This document shows positions 36,408-47,690 of a stretch of 64,000 nucleotides of DNA, one piece after another. A program made the translations under genes and the position numbers. Source of the stretch: Ancylostoma caninum (lineage: Eukaryota; Nematoda; Chromadorea; Rhabditida; Ancylostomatidae); NCBI GenBank assembly GCA_037903475.1, contig JBAJFG010000362.1, positions 496,001 to 560,000 on the forward strand, in the 5' to 3' direction. Numbering within the stretch: position 1 is the first letter of the stretch; every line of letters begins with the position of its first letter. The notes under the pieces were generated by a model that saw only the letters and a program-made list of their open reading frames with translations, was not told where the DNA came from and did no database searches.

Positions 36408-38144
36408 TTACTGGCAATCGGGGCCAATCTTGACACAAGTGCCATTTGTTGCACGCTTATATCCAGTCACACACTCGCAGACATTTTCGATACATTCCTC
36501 GGTACAGATATTTTGCTGCGGCTCATTGCATTTAGGCTCGCAAGCCTTCCCGCATTCCGCCGGTTCCTCATTGGGAGGGCAAGAGAGGTCTTCTGAAGAA
36601 AGAAAACGCCATTAACATTTTTTCTGACGAAAGAAAACGCCATTCAATTAACATTAACAATAACACATATGAAAGCAGATGAATAGATAGCTGATTTTTC
36701 ATAGGAATTGGCTTATCCAGGACATTTTCAGACTTTTTCACGTGTACTTTTGCTACATTTCAACAGTTCGAGTGGAAAAAATCTCTTCAAAGATGTTTTT
36801 CTCTGTCCATCGTTTTGCTCTCTAGTATCAATTACTAGTCGAACCAAACAAAAAACACAAAACTACACAGACATGTACACATTGTGAAGGAAATAAAAGC
36901 TTCCAAATCTGGAATTCTAATGAAGATGATTAGTTGACTGGCTGGCGAAAACTATTAACTAAGATTTCCAAGAAAAGACCAAATACTAGGATTGCTGTCC
37001 ATCGTTTTGTTCTTTTTTAAGGATTTAACTCCAGATTTATGCCTTAACTTGCTGTACTTGTGTCCAAATTGAATGTTGCCGGAGAAATGTCAGATCTTCA
37101 AATGTTCGAATGAGTAATTCATTTCATTTTTTTTCTAGAAGGAAGAAATTCGGTATCCAAAGACACTACTTTTTTGAATTATTCGATCGAGTGACTTGAC
37201 ATTTGAAGAATTCATTCTATTCAGATGTCAAAAAATTTGCGCGCACTTTGCAGAAGTTCGAACATATGCACATGGAGAGAACTACTTATATTTCCAACAA
37301 TTAAACGCCGACGGTGTTTGAATCATTCGAAAGTTTGAATATAAGAAAAAATAATAGAAGTTTTACAAGTAAACATACTGTTATACTTACCTGCGATGAC
37401 GATGACGCAGAAAACAGTAAGAAGAACGAGGCTTCCAATCTGAAAAACGGGATAGATGCAGGGACATCTTTCGGGGGTTTCCGCGAAGATAACCCAAGTG
37501 CAGCTTGTGCCAGCTGGTGGTTAGTAAGCAACCAGTGAGATGAGGGAATGTGTGTTACTGTGTTCTGCTTAAATGCGTTCTCTTCATTGGGATGGTTCCT
37601 TAGAATCTTGTTGTCCTGTGGTTACGGGTGGTATGTACTCTTTAAACTCTTTCTTTTTGTTTGGTGTTTTGAACGAAAACTGCATTAATGCAGGCCGGAG
37701 TAAGCATTAGCAGTGGCGCTCTTTATGGAGCCGTGGACAAAAAAGGAAAGATCTTTGTGATGATTCTACGACGGTGGTTCTGGGGCGAATTCCCGAAATT
37801 TTCGGAATGAGTCTTGCATTCAGACCCATGACCTTATTCTTCCTGAACTTCAAGGGTTTTGTGCATTTTCAAAAAATTTAACGAAACTCGCTTGAGTTTC
37901 GAGCGGAAACCCTGTTAGTTTTGTTATTTTCGCTCAAAATCATGGTAAATTCTGCCTATTTCCGTGCCACAGTTCACAGAATTCTGGCAAAAACGCCCGC
38001 CAGTGCAGTACCACCAGAGTTATTAGTACAATTGTTTGAATTTTGATTCATGAGAGCGGAAACTCACACATATAGGTGAATGTGAAGGAGCACCCAACAA
38101 ATTACACGTTCGAGCATTTGAACACAACTAGCAAAACTCACCAT
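36408..38144 (-). CDS. TIL-domain (Ascaris-type) serine protease inhibitor 2
   Basis: Secreted serine protease inhibitor of 78 aa with the same three-exon plan as the gene at 30378-31956. Exon 1 supplies only ATG (38142-38144, then GTGAGT), exon 2 (37391-37439, 49 nt) the signal peptide MIGSLVLLTVFCVIVIA, and exon 3 (36408-36592) the TIL domain. Ten cysteines are in family spacing: SCPPNEEPAECGKACEPKC ... ICTEEC ... VCECVTGYKR ... TCVKIGPDC. By comparison with Ascaris inhibitors the P1 residue is glutamate (C-T-E-E-C), unusual and different from Leu in paralogue 1, so target preference should differ. Introns are 702 and 798 bp. The pyrimidine-rich stretch before exon 3 is part of a local duplication (GAAAGAAAACGCCATT, twice). 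A GCGCAG seven bases before ATG may be a trans-splice acceptor. Confidence 0.88.
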
Positions 38145-40163
38145 TGCCGCTCTGCGCACCAAAACAATGGTGTATGAACCATTCCCATTTCCCGCCTTTT
38201 ATGCAGTCTGAGATGTCGTGTTATTTGTCCTTACGGACACAGAGCGTGAAAAATCTATGCTGCATTGAACAAGCTTATCCGGTGATTCATACAGCTATGG
38301 TCGCTAAAAAGTTCTGACGCGGAGGAAGGTTTCTCGGGCTTTAACATAAAGTTCTCTATGGCGTTCAATGACTTTTATGGAATAACCAGAAATGGCAGAT
38401 ATATTTACGAAAATCATACATATTTTCTTGAGCGACATTGAAGTGAATGAGACACTTTTGTTCAACCACTTGAAAAAATGAAAAAGAGGAAGGAAGAAAA
38501 ATGAGCGCGGTAGGAAGGATAGGTTGTGAAGATAAAAGGAAAAAAAAGTTAGGTTCATACACTCAATTTGTTCAAAAAAAAAAGTTTTTATAAGCCTATT
38601 GCCTAATTTTTTTTGAAAACTGGAATTTTTATTCAAAGCCGGTCCGCAATGAATTTTTCATGATTTCCTTTTAGAAACCTAAAAGGGATGTGAATGCTTG
38701 AATCTAAGAGTAGTATTGCAAAGAGGTGCATACAATTCTTGCCACTAAATCTACCATGTTCAAAGAAAAGTTCGAATATTCGAATCACTCATTCATTCGC
38801 TCTTTCAAAGGGAGAAGAAATGCGAACAATTCACTCATTAAAGAATCCAAAATTATGAGAATTGAACAATTCATTCATGCGAGCTCTTTAAACCATATGT
38901 TATTCAAACAATACGTTTATTCGCACACCATGAAACTAACGCTGTGTCTGAATGCCTGCCTCCAATCCAACCGAAAGAGAAACACATCCATTAGAGCCTT
39001 TTATCCAGCTGGATAGCAAAAGTACTGAGCACAGGCCCTGGTGTTTCTTTCACAGGGATATATCACCCTTTGAGAGGTGAAAGGTAAAAAAGAAAGATAG
39101 AGTGCAAAAAATTGTAATGTGTGGATCATTCTCGCCTCTGACCAAGACGAGGTCTACTAAGTGCTGAGTACTTTTGCAATCGGTCATAGTTATTGAAAAT
39201 CACCAGAAGGGAAAGGAACTAGTAATACAAAAAATTATTTAAATAGATAAAGAAATTGAAAAAATAACAAAAAGGGCTTTACGGGTTGACCTCGTTTTCG
39301 GCAACTTATTAATGTCATCCAAAGAAAAACACTAGTGACATTTCTTCTAAGGGAATGCCCCATTCCAATCGACACTGCTCTCCATAAAGACAACTAATAT
39401 CCGTAGGGGAGATAACCCCTTCCGCACTATTTTTCGGGAAGTAGGAAAACAAATAAGAAATCAGTGTCTCCAATCGTGCAGTGTCACGCGGGATGAGCCA
39501 TGCTGATTACCCTAATGGTAACCCTCACCCGCTATCGTTTTTCTAGTCAGTTTATCACCGTGGACTGGCTAGGAAAAACGATACCCAGTGAGGGTTACCT
39601 CCAAGCATCTCTAGGACGTTGATCAATGGTTAGATTGCTAGAAACAAATGTGGAGAAATGGGAACCGCTACGGAAATTGGCTAGGCTCATCCTACAAAAA
39701 TAACAAGGATGTGTTTCCATTCTAGTACTTCTAATTGCAACCCTTCGCTTGTCAGTTGCCCGTTTATGATAACAGTCGCGCGTTAATTTATCCCATCACT
39801 CCGTCAAGTGGCCTGTCGCGCCGTCGCGCCGGGCAGGTTATGCCATGCAGCGCTCGCGATCTTTGAAGATTCAGTTGATAACACCAAAGGATAATCTCAA
39901 ATTGATATCACTGATAAACAGGTCAGCGCTGTACATATGAAACGGGTCCGTTTCATTACAGGAACACTATAAATAGATTCTCCGTGTCGTTTCCTCCCCA
40001 TCTACTGCTTACTGTGGTGACCAAACACCACTGGTTTCCTTCCGGTTAAATTCCAGGCGAATCTCGATTGCCTTCCTCTCGATTACTCATACCACCTAAC
40101 CCATATCCCTAGATTTACCCGAAATTTGCTCCACGTTATAGTGCTCTCTAAAAATATAGGATA
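38145..40163. other. Intergenic region with one long hairpin
   Basis: No gene recognised. The only defined structure is an imperfect inverted repeat at 39517-39599 (arms about 34 nt, loop about 14 nt) with ends GGTAACCCTCAC and GTGAGGGTTACC. Long open frames at 38304-38636 and 38726-39016 lie in low-complexity sequence and are not supported. Confidence 0.45.
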
Positions 40164-40165
40164 TA

Positions 40166-41345
40166 CAGTCGGGTCCGGCAGCCACTGCAAATGGGCGCCG
40201 GCGGGTGCTGGCCGGAGCCACCCTCCGGCGCCCCGGTATTAATGAGCTATAAATCACTCGAGCTTGGGAGAAAGCGAAGAAAAATACAATTTTAGTCCAT
40301 AGTAGACAGAGTGCAGTGGATATGTTAAGGCTATAAAGCAGGGGACCATTTTCACAACTTTCACGTTTTTCATTTTTGTGATTTTCATGGGGAAAGATTT
40401 CTGAATACACAATAAGCGAAGCCAACTCTTCCATTTTCTGCTATAGTACACTGCTTCGCGAATACAAAAATGGCCGTTATTCTTCTATAGATGGACACAG
40501 TACTTCAGTTATCCCATCTGAATAGTAAAGCTCATCCAATTCGGGATCCTCAGAAATAATTGAAATCCGTATAAATTGTTTCATATCCATTGCGAAGTAG
40601 TTCTACCGCTGTCATTTATCTTTCGTGGAGCAGTCCTTTACGGCGGAGTTACTCTCTCCCGGTTTCCCTCAACTTTGAAAAAGTGGTTTTTCACTATTAC
40701 TTACACTATTACTATTACTTACACTTACACTTATCGTAGTTCATCTTCGAAATTTATGCAAAACGTTGCCGGATGCCTTCCTGGACTACCCGAAGGAGAT
40801 CACGGGGGACGTTCCAAGCAGTGAACCCCAAACACTGCGATACTTAACTCTGGATCTCCAACGGAGTGGAACCAGCGATAGGGACAGATTGCAATCTGCC
40901 ACTCAAACCACTGAGCCATCCGGGCTACTTTTTATGTTGGAGTTTGTTAGATAACTGCAGCAGTCGTAGGCAGCATACTATATGTATTTGCAAAACGGGT
41001 GCACAGGGCAGGATTCGATCCCCTGACCACCACAACGTCGATCATTCGCTCAACCCACTGAGCTATGCGCGCACGCGATGCAATATACAAATAGTGTCCA
41101 ATCTTACTTACACTTACACTTATCGTAGTTTATCTTAGAAATTTAGGTGAAAAGGGAGTTGGGGAGGGGACACTCCTGTGAAGCCTAAGCCTAACCCTTA
41201 AACCCATTCTTAAGCATAGGGTTAGGCTTATCTACCCTGTCTACTACGGACTAAAATTGTATTTTTCTTCGCTTTCTCCCAAGCTCGAGTGATTTATAGC
41301 TCATTAATACCGGCGCTCATTTGCAGTGGCTGCCGGACCCGACTG
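40166..41345. mobile_element. TA-flanked TIR element carrying tRNA-like modules
   Basis: Terminal inverted repeats of about 108-145 bp start CAGTCGGGTCCGGCAGCCAC and run to TAGTAGACAG (left arm 40166 to about 40309, right arm about 41237-41345). The left arm has an extra ~36-bp GC-rich piece (near 40194). TA flanks both ends (40164-40165, 41346-41347), as for Tc1/mariner-type insertions. Inside there is no transposase. There are two minus-strand tRNA-like segments and two copies of an ACTTACACTTACACTTATCG word, so a SINE-like unit seems to have entered a MITE. Confidence 0.75.
40858..41072 (-). repeat. Two tRNA-derived SINE-like modules
   Basis: Read on the minus strand, 41072-40998 has an A-box-like TAGCTCAGTGGGTTGAGCG and a B-box-like GGATCGAATCC. 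40930-40858 has TGGCTCAGTGGTTTGAGTGG and GGTTCCACTCC. Neither makes a full cloverleaf, so these are tRNA-derived repeats rather than tRNA genes. Flanking copies of AAGTGTAAGTGTAAGT (minus strand) at about 40700-40735 and 41104-41125 look like SINE tails. Confidence 0.5.
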
Positions 41346-41347
41346 TA

Positions 41348-42444
41348 CGCAAGTGGAGCTAAGTTTAACACAGTGTAGAATCACAGAGTCTATCAACTGT
41401 ATTGTTCTACAATGTGTACAGGTTTTCTAGTAAATTTCGAGTTAACAAGGAAGCAAAAAAGAGTACAGTCACCTAACCTTTTAATTCCATAACCTTGAAA
41501 AGATTACCAATGTCTCTATAGGAACAAATTTCAATCCTGTAATGAAAGTATTATGGTGCATAGAGCACTTTCAATCGAACTACAAACTGTGATGTATCCG
41601 GAAAGCTCATTACGAAGTTTTATTCAACCTAGTTAGCAGAGAATTCCAGCTCTAAAAGCGATCTTAACGTTGCTTGAGCTTCCATCCTTTTCCAGGACCA
41701 CTGCTAAAGTTTATAAGATCAAATCTGAAAAAGGCGGAATTGATGGATTGTATCCAGTTTGGCATGTGGGATTATTTCGACAATGGCAATGAAATTGGGA
41801 ATGTGTGGAATTTTTCTCATAGAAAACGTGGCAGAAATAGAGGTAAAAATGGCCTCAAAAGAAACGGGTGGTCCTAAAAAATTCCTAGTCAAAGCATTAG
41901 TGTAATTATACTTACTTCGCATGAAAATAGCTGGAAATTCTACGTATCTATGGTTGGTGAAATCCTGTCTAGTATATAAACAGATAGCGAAAGACAAAGC
42001 GTTACTTATTTGAAATTTCTCGGTCATAAACCTCACCACAAAATGTATGGGAAGGGAACCTTCCTTGGAAAACAAACCTTTTCTGGACCACTCGCTCACT
42101 CACTTTCCCCGTCTTCCACCTCTCAGACCCTGAAACATTTCAAGGATAGGAGCAAGGAAAATTGCGGCTATTGAATACTGAATAAGCTTTCTTCAAAATT
42201 CTTCGTGAGCCGTGACTATCCAACAAGAGCTACGGGGAAGACTTGTCATCCCATCAGATCTCTCAATTTCATTTTTTCAGTCCATGTTCATCCTGTTCAT
42301 TCTCATTTTTTTTCCGAATCTTTGTGGTGAGATGTTGATTTTCTGTGGAGAATTCTTAATTTCAGCAGTTTATTGATTCATTTATTTGTTTGCTTATTAA
42401 ATATTCTCATTTTTGAACAAAAATTCCATGAATCTTTTTCAGGT
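41348..42444. other. Intergenic region upstream of gene A
   Basis: No coding exon was recognised. The last 200 bp share scattered words with the region upstream of gene B, as expected from duplication. A pyrimidine-rich TCTTTTTCAG directly precedes the gene A start. Confidence 0.35.
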
Positions 42445-43911
42445 ATGCTCCGTACTGTTCTGGTTCTGGCACTGACAGCGGTGGCCTACGGGCAATTTCT
42501 GAAACAATGCAGATGCTCTGAGATCCAGCAATGCACCAATGTCGGCTCTCACACCATTCTGGAGTGTTCGGATCAATGTCAAGTGGGAAACTCCCCTATG
42601 ATTGCATTTTTTTTCTGTAAATTTCCTCCTACACCTTATTCGTTACAGCGTTACGCTGGTAGAACTGGAGCTTCATATCCTGCGCTACGTAAATGTTACC
42701 AAGAAATGTCCGGAACACTAAATGCTGTTATTCAGTGTGTGAAAGGCCGACTCTCCAATTCGTACGTTCACTTTTTTAAAAGATTTTCTCCGAAATAACC
42801 CAATGAGATCACATTTTCCAGGTGTGCTCGACGCGGTAATCCCATCCTTGTTCGCAAATTCTATCCAGAATTCTTCAAACTCTCTGTGCTCAAGGAGGTC
42901 AATGGCGTGCTCAAAAGATCGGGTTAGTTCGACGAACACGTGTTTTTGGTTGAAGTCCCATCGGATCCCGAAAATGCCTATTCCAGGAATCCAGCACAGT
43001 GTGGCTCGATTCTTCCTCGACGATAAGCAATTTATGGAATGCCGCCTCAAATGCATGAGTGATCGCGCTACGAGCTGTCTTAAAAGCAGGAAGTGGGTCA
43101 AATTTTCCATTACAAGAATACCAAGGTCGAAATATGCAGCCAATCTCGGAAAATCTCGTATTTCTAACATCTCCATCCATTTCATTCATCCTCTCTCTCT
43201 CGTCTTTCTAAAACCTTGCAATCATGAAGCTAGAAAAGTTCGCCTTCCTTTCGTTTTTAAGGCAAGAATATATCTCATGAAACTCTAGTGTTCCATCCTC
43301 ATTCTTTCTTGATTTGCTGCTCCTTCTTTTTTACCTTTTCCCTCTTTACTTATTCCTTCCCTATACAGTTTATTTATTTTAGCTGCGGTCTCAACCTGCC
43401 AAGCAATGAGGTGCTCGTCCAGACGCTGAAACAATGCGCTATCGGAAGCGGAATGGGTACAGATGGCTTCCGTAAGCTCTGTCGTTGCACTGCCAAGGCT
43501 GGAGCAAGGTAATCACTCATTAAAAATTAAATTTAATAAAAGAGAACTAGTCAAGGTGAAGCTTGAAATGGAATCTAGGAAAAATGATTAGCTCTGGCAA
43601 TAGCAGAATGAAAATAATAGAGGGGAAGCACAAATTTTGCTCTAGTTTTGTTTCAAACAACTCCTAAAGCGTGTCTAATGAATGAAGTAATGAAATAATA
43701 ACGTACTCTCTCCTCATTTTCTGGAAAAGTCCCTTTTTTCTCCATTTGCAATAGTTTGTCTCCAAACGTTCGTTGAATTCCCCTAACTAGGATGTAGATG
43801 CTCAAAAGATTTTGATATCTGATTTCCACTAATCCTTGCTCCGATGCGATTCTCCTTCTATTCAATTCCAGAGGTCTTGCCCAAGTCTGCGAGAGGATCA
43901 TTATCACATAA
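42445..43911 (+). CDS. Gene A: 16-cysteine secreted protein
   Basis: Unrecognised nematode family; CPG4-type nematode cysteine-rich domains are one candidate to test. Six exons: 42445-42582, 42649-42761, 42822-42922, 42987-43092, 43383-43508 and 43872-43911, giving 207 aa. Residues 1-16 are a signal peptide (MLRTVLVLALTAVAYG). The mature part starts with a CxC module (KQCRCSEIQQC) and has sixteen cysteines at about 22, 24, 30, 41, 45, 62, 76, 85, 136, 140, 148, 154, 171, 186, 188 and 201, so eight disulfides are possible. Other marks are FFLDDKQFMECRLKC, CGLNLP, GFRKLCRC and the C-terminal GLAQVCERI. There is no membrane segment. TTTTTCAG two bases before ATG looks like a trans-splice acceptor. 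Gene B, 2.3 kb downstream, has the same exon lengths, and even its 3' UTR is similar (TAAGGAG(A/C)AGTC), so the pair is a recent tandem duplication. Confidence 0.85.
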
Positions 43912-46201
43912 GGAGAAGTCGTCCATGAATGCCACTGACAGGGCAGCTTCCACCTGTGGTTCGGCAGAGTCCAGAAACCTAGTGAAAGGGAAATTATTTA
44001 ATTTTTGCCTTGATTATTTATGTGGACTTTGCTTAGGTTTCTCACACTACACACGTATCTATTCGACATTCGTATGTGCTATATTTGTATTTTAGTGTAC
44101 TTCTGTTCCACTTCCATTTGTGTGTAAGTTATTCAGTCGTTATATGTATAAATAAGCTGTTCTTCTAGTTATTGTCAGCTTATTATAAGAATACGACTTT
44201 TGTAGATTTCCAAAAAGGTTTTACGTCTATTTCTTTAAAATGAGGGGGAGAAATGCTACAAATAAATAATCGATTGAAATACACGAAATATGTTGATAAA
44301 TAACCCTTGACTGAGTGTTGACGTAGCGGTGTCGGCTGCCCTTAGGATAGGTGAACTTATAAAAAGAATAACAGAGCGAGAAATTTGAAATTTATCGAAG
44401 TTGCAAGTATCCACCAGCGAGTTTACACGTGGTAAACATGGTTACCCTTTCTGCTGTCGTAATCATTGGGATTACCCAGGGTAAAAGCACTACACGTTAG
44501 AACGCTTAAATGCTTAAAAATGCTTTGTTTTTGGTAATTCCAATGATACATCCACGTCTTGACTCAACCATTTATCAATCATGGAAGGTTTGTACTCATT
44601 ACAGAAGATGTAGCATGTCTAGGAATAGTTTTCTCTACAATGTCGGCCATCCTAATTTAGTTAAAATTAGTATTTAACAACGTAAAAATATATGCTAATG
44701 TCTTGAACCATTCAAACTTCGGCCTTATTTGAAGTGCATACATCCATTCTATAAGTCCGTTATCCAACAAACTGAATTATGCAAATAAAAAAGAATCTAC
44801 TAAATTAAAAATAAATAAGTAAGTTCAGCTTGTCAACGAGACTTCAAGAGAAGTTCCTCTACTCCGAATACCTCATCTTAAAACAGTGCAACTGGTACAT
44901 TAATGCAGTTGATTCCTTGAAGGCTTACCTAACGAGGGAAGATTGTATCACAAATGAGCGATGACATCGGTTACCCTCCACGCATTCTCCCGTATCCGTG
45001 CTGGCTCAAACATCTAACATCCAGAAGTTTTGCCAATTTCAGCGCTTAAATCTTCTTTACATACTTTAGAATCCGGCATTGTATATAAACTTACAGTGTT
45101 CCTTCTCTATTAATTTCCTTTCAATCTGTCAAGAAGGAGCTGAACACTGGTATCCAGAAACCGCAGAATAAGATTTACATTCCATTCCATGGAATAAAAT
45201 TCGGAACCACCATGGAAGATTCAGTGTTCTCGTAAAAAAGTCAACTTTGTTCTCTGCAAAACTCGAGTAATATTCACAGGATTACCCAAATTTTCCAGTA
45301 GAGTTTCCTGTCAGCGACATGTCTCTGATCTACTCTGCTGTCATGCTCAACCATTTCGTGTAGTACATTTGGAGGGGAAGCACTGACAAAGGATAAATTA
45401 CTTCTACAGATGGAGGAACGCCCATGAGCCATTTCATGGCATTTCTTCGGAAATATGGAAAATAGATCAGAGATCATCCTATATCGCTGGACCTTGTACT
45501 TCACAAATTACTCGAAACAGCGCCATTCCTTGGTCAGTTGTCTGCTCAGGATAAAAGTAATTTATCACATCACTAGGTCAGCAGACTTATTCTGAAGCTC
45601 GTGAGGCATGAGAATGCTTTTGGCAACGCCTGAGGACATTCTCACCTCATATCGTGGATCAGGAGGTCAAAAGAGGTCAGGAAGTGCCTATAAAACGAAT
45701 CCATTCCTGCCGACATGCATTCTCGTTAGTTTCTGTAATCTGATGTTTCTCTCTCTCTTTTGCTCCTCATTTCCTATGGGAACCTCCTTTAGTGGTTTTC
45801 GTATGAATTCTAGGAGAAAATTATGAGGAGATCTGAAGAAAAATAAGCGTTTTTGACCTGGAATTTAGGCGGAAACCGTGAGATGTTTCTGGAGATTCTT
45901 CAACATTTAAGTTGGTTTTGGATTAATTGAATTATATTTTGAAATAGTCCTTCACGAAGGTCAACTAAAGCTACTTCATTTATTCAGCCCCTTATATTTC
46001 TATGTAAGTCATTCTCCACCACTCAAGGGCCATAGGAATAACTTGTCATTGCTCTATTCCCCGTCATTCTCCGATCATTCATTCGAAAGTACGTACTGAA
46101 GAGTACTGCCGGACTGTTTATGGATAACCTTCCGCTCTCATTGAAAAAAAAATTCGAACAGATAGAAATTCTTCAAAAGACCTCAAATTTTGTTCAGATA
46201 T
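43912..46201. other. A-B spacer
   Basis: It holds the gene A 3' UTR (AATAAA near 44261) and, at 44410-44485, a copy of the GGTTACCC / GGTAAA repeat (ACGTGGTAAACATGGTTACC). A minus-strand frame at 45274-45504 is open but unsupported. No exon of the cysteine family was seen here. Confidence 0.4.
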
Positions 46202-47690
46202 ATGCTCCGCGTTGCTGTTGTTCTAACGCTTGCCGTGGTTGCTCAGGGTCAAATCCTGAGACAATGTCGATGTTCCGAAATAGAGCAGTGCACCAATATC
46301 GGTGCTCACACCGTTCTAGAATGTGCGGATCAATGCCAAGTGAGAAATTTCTTTATATTTACCATTTTTCTTGTAATTATCTTGTTAAACTAATTGTTCT
46401 AGCGCTTCGCTGGAAAAACTGGCGCTTCGTATCCAGCGCTGCGCAAATGTTACGAAGAAATGTCTGGACCACTCAATGCTCTCATCCAATGTGTGAAAGG
46501 GCAACTCTCTAACTCGTATGTTTATTTTTTACTCAATTTTTTTTAACCTGGACTTGTTATTTATTGGGATGTTCAATTGAAAGATCGTTTTTCAGGTGTG
46601 CACGATACAATAATCCTATCCTGGTTCGCCAATTTCATCCAGAACTCTTCAAATTGTCCCTGCTCAGAGAAATCAACGGCGTGCTCAGAATGACGGGTTA
46701 GTTCTGTCGTCGGGAAGATTACAATAATTTCGGATGAGATCAAACCGCAGTCCTTCAATCCAGGATCTGCTGTTTTCAGGAATTCAGCACCAAATGGCTC
46801 AATTCTACCTCTACGACAAGGATTTTTCTGAGTGCCGCCTCAAATGTGTAAATGACCGTGCCACCAGCTGTATGAGGAGGAATAAGTGGGTCAAATTTCA
46901 CATTAATAAACAGCTCTAGGATTAAACTGTATAGCTGCTCTAGAAAAATCTCACGAAAATCCTGTCTGGAGATTAAGAACACGTTCTGTGCTATTCCTTT
47001 CTTTCTACTTCTATTTTTTCATCTTAACGGTTCCTTCCTTCAGCTGTGGTCTGGATCTGCCGAACAACGACGTTCTCGTCCAGGTGCTGAAGCAGTGCGC
47101 TTTTGCAAGTGGAATGGGCACAGAAGGCTTCCGTCAGATGTGCCGGTGCACTGCCAGGGCTGGAGCCCGGTGAGCTCTTAATAAAAATTGAATTTTATCG
47201 AGGAAAGTGAGTTGGGTGAAGCCCCAACTGGAAACTCTCAGGGAAACTAGGCGGTAAAATTGATAGGGAAAATCATGAATAATAAATGGGTTAAAATAAT
47301 GGAAATTTTAATGGTCTCATTTTGTTCTTAGCGACTTTTACCAGATCATATCGAGTGAATAAGTAATTAAACTCACTGGTCTTCTCTAAATTCCTCGTTT
47401 TCTTAATGGGGTTCCTTTCCCTTTAATACTTGGTATTAAAACGCCCCTTGGTGTTAGCGTGCTTCTGGATTCACCGTACTTACCGTTACTAACGAGCTGA
47501 TGTTATCCTTAACATTCCATCACCTGTATAGTGTAGAACCAAAATGCTGTCATACATTTATATACATTGTAGAATCAAGACGTTTTCATATGTTCATTTC
47601 ATGGATCCCTTGCTGTGAACCGATTCACTAATTTTTTTTATTAATTTCAGAGGCCTTGCCCAAGTCTGCGAGAGGATCGTTATTATGTAA
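46202..47690 (+). CDS. Gene B: 16-cysteine secreted protein, paralogue of A
   Basis: Six exons with exactly the lengths of gene A (138, 113, 101, 106, 126, 40 nt): 46202-46339, 46403-46515, 46596-46696, 46780-46885, 47044-47169 and 47651-47690, giving 207 aa. The signal peptide is MLRVAVVLTLAVVAQG, followed by QILRQCRCSEIEQC. All sixteen family cysteines are present, as are FYLYDKDFSECRLKC, NCGLDLPNNDVLVQVLKQC, GFRQMCRC and GLAQVCERI. The donor after exon 4 is the same unusual AA/GTGGGT as in gene A. A TTGTTCAG five bases before ATG could be a trans-splice site. It is the closest paralogue of A. Function unknown; secretion is inferred from the signal peptide. Confidence 0.85.

Noticed and set aside
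40096..40434. 112-codon minus-strand open frame
   Set aside because: It runs through the left TIR of the element at 40166-41345.
40985..41072. tRNA gene on the minus strand
   Set aside because: A- and B-box-like words are present, but acceptor and T stems do not pair, so it is treated as a tRNA-derived repeat.
42718..43185. 155-codon minus-strand open frame
   Set aside because: It lies antisense over exons 2-4 of gene A, whose splice phases and cysteines are conserved in paralogues.
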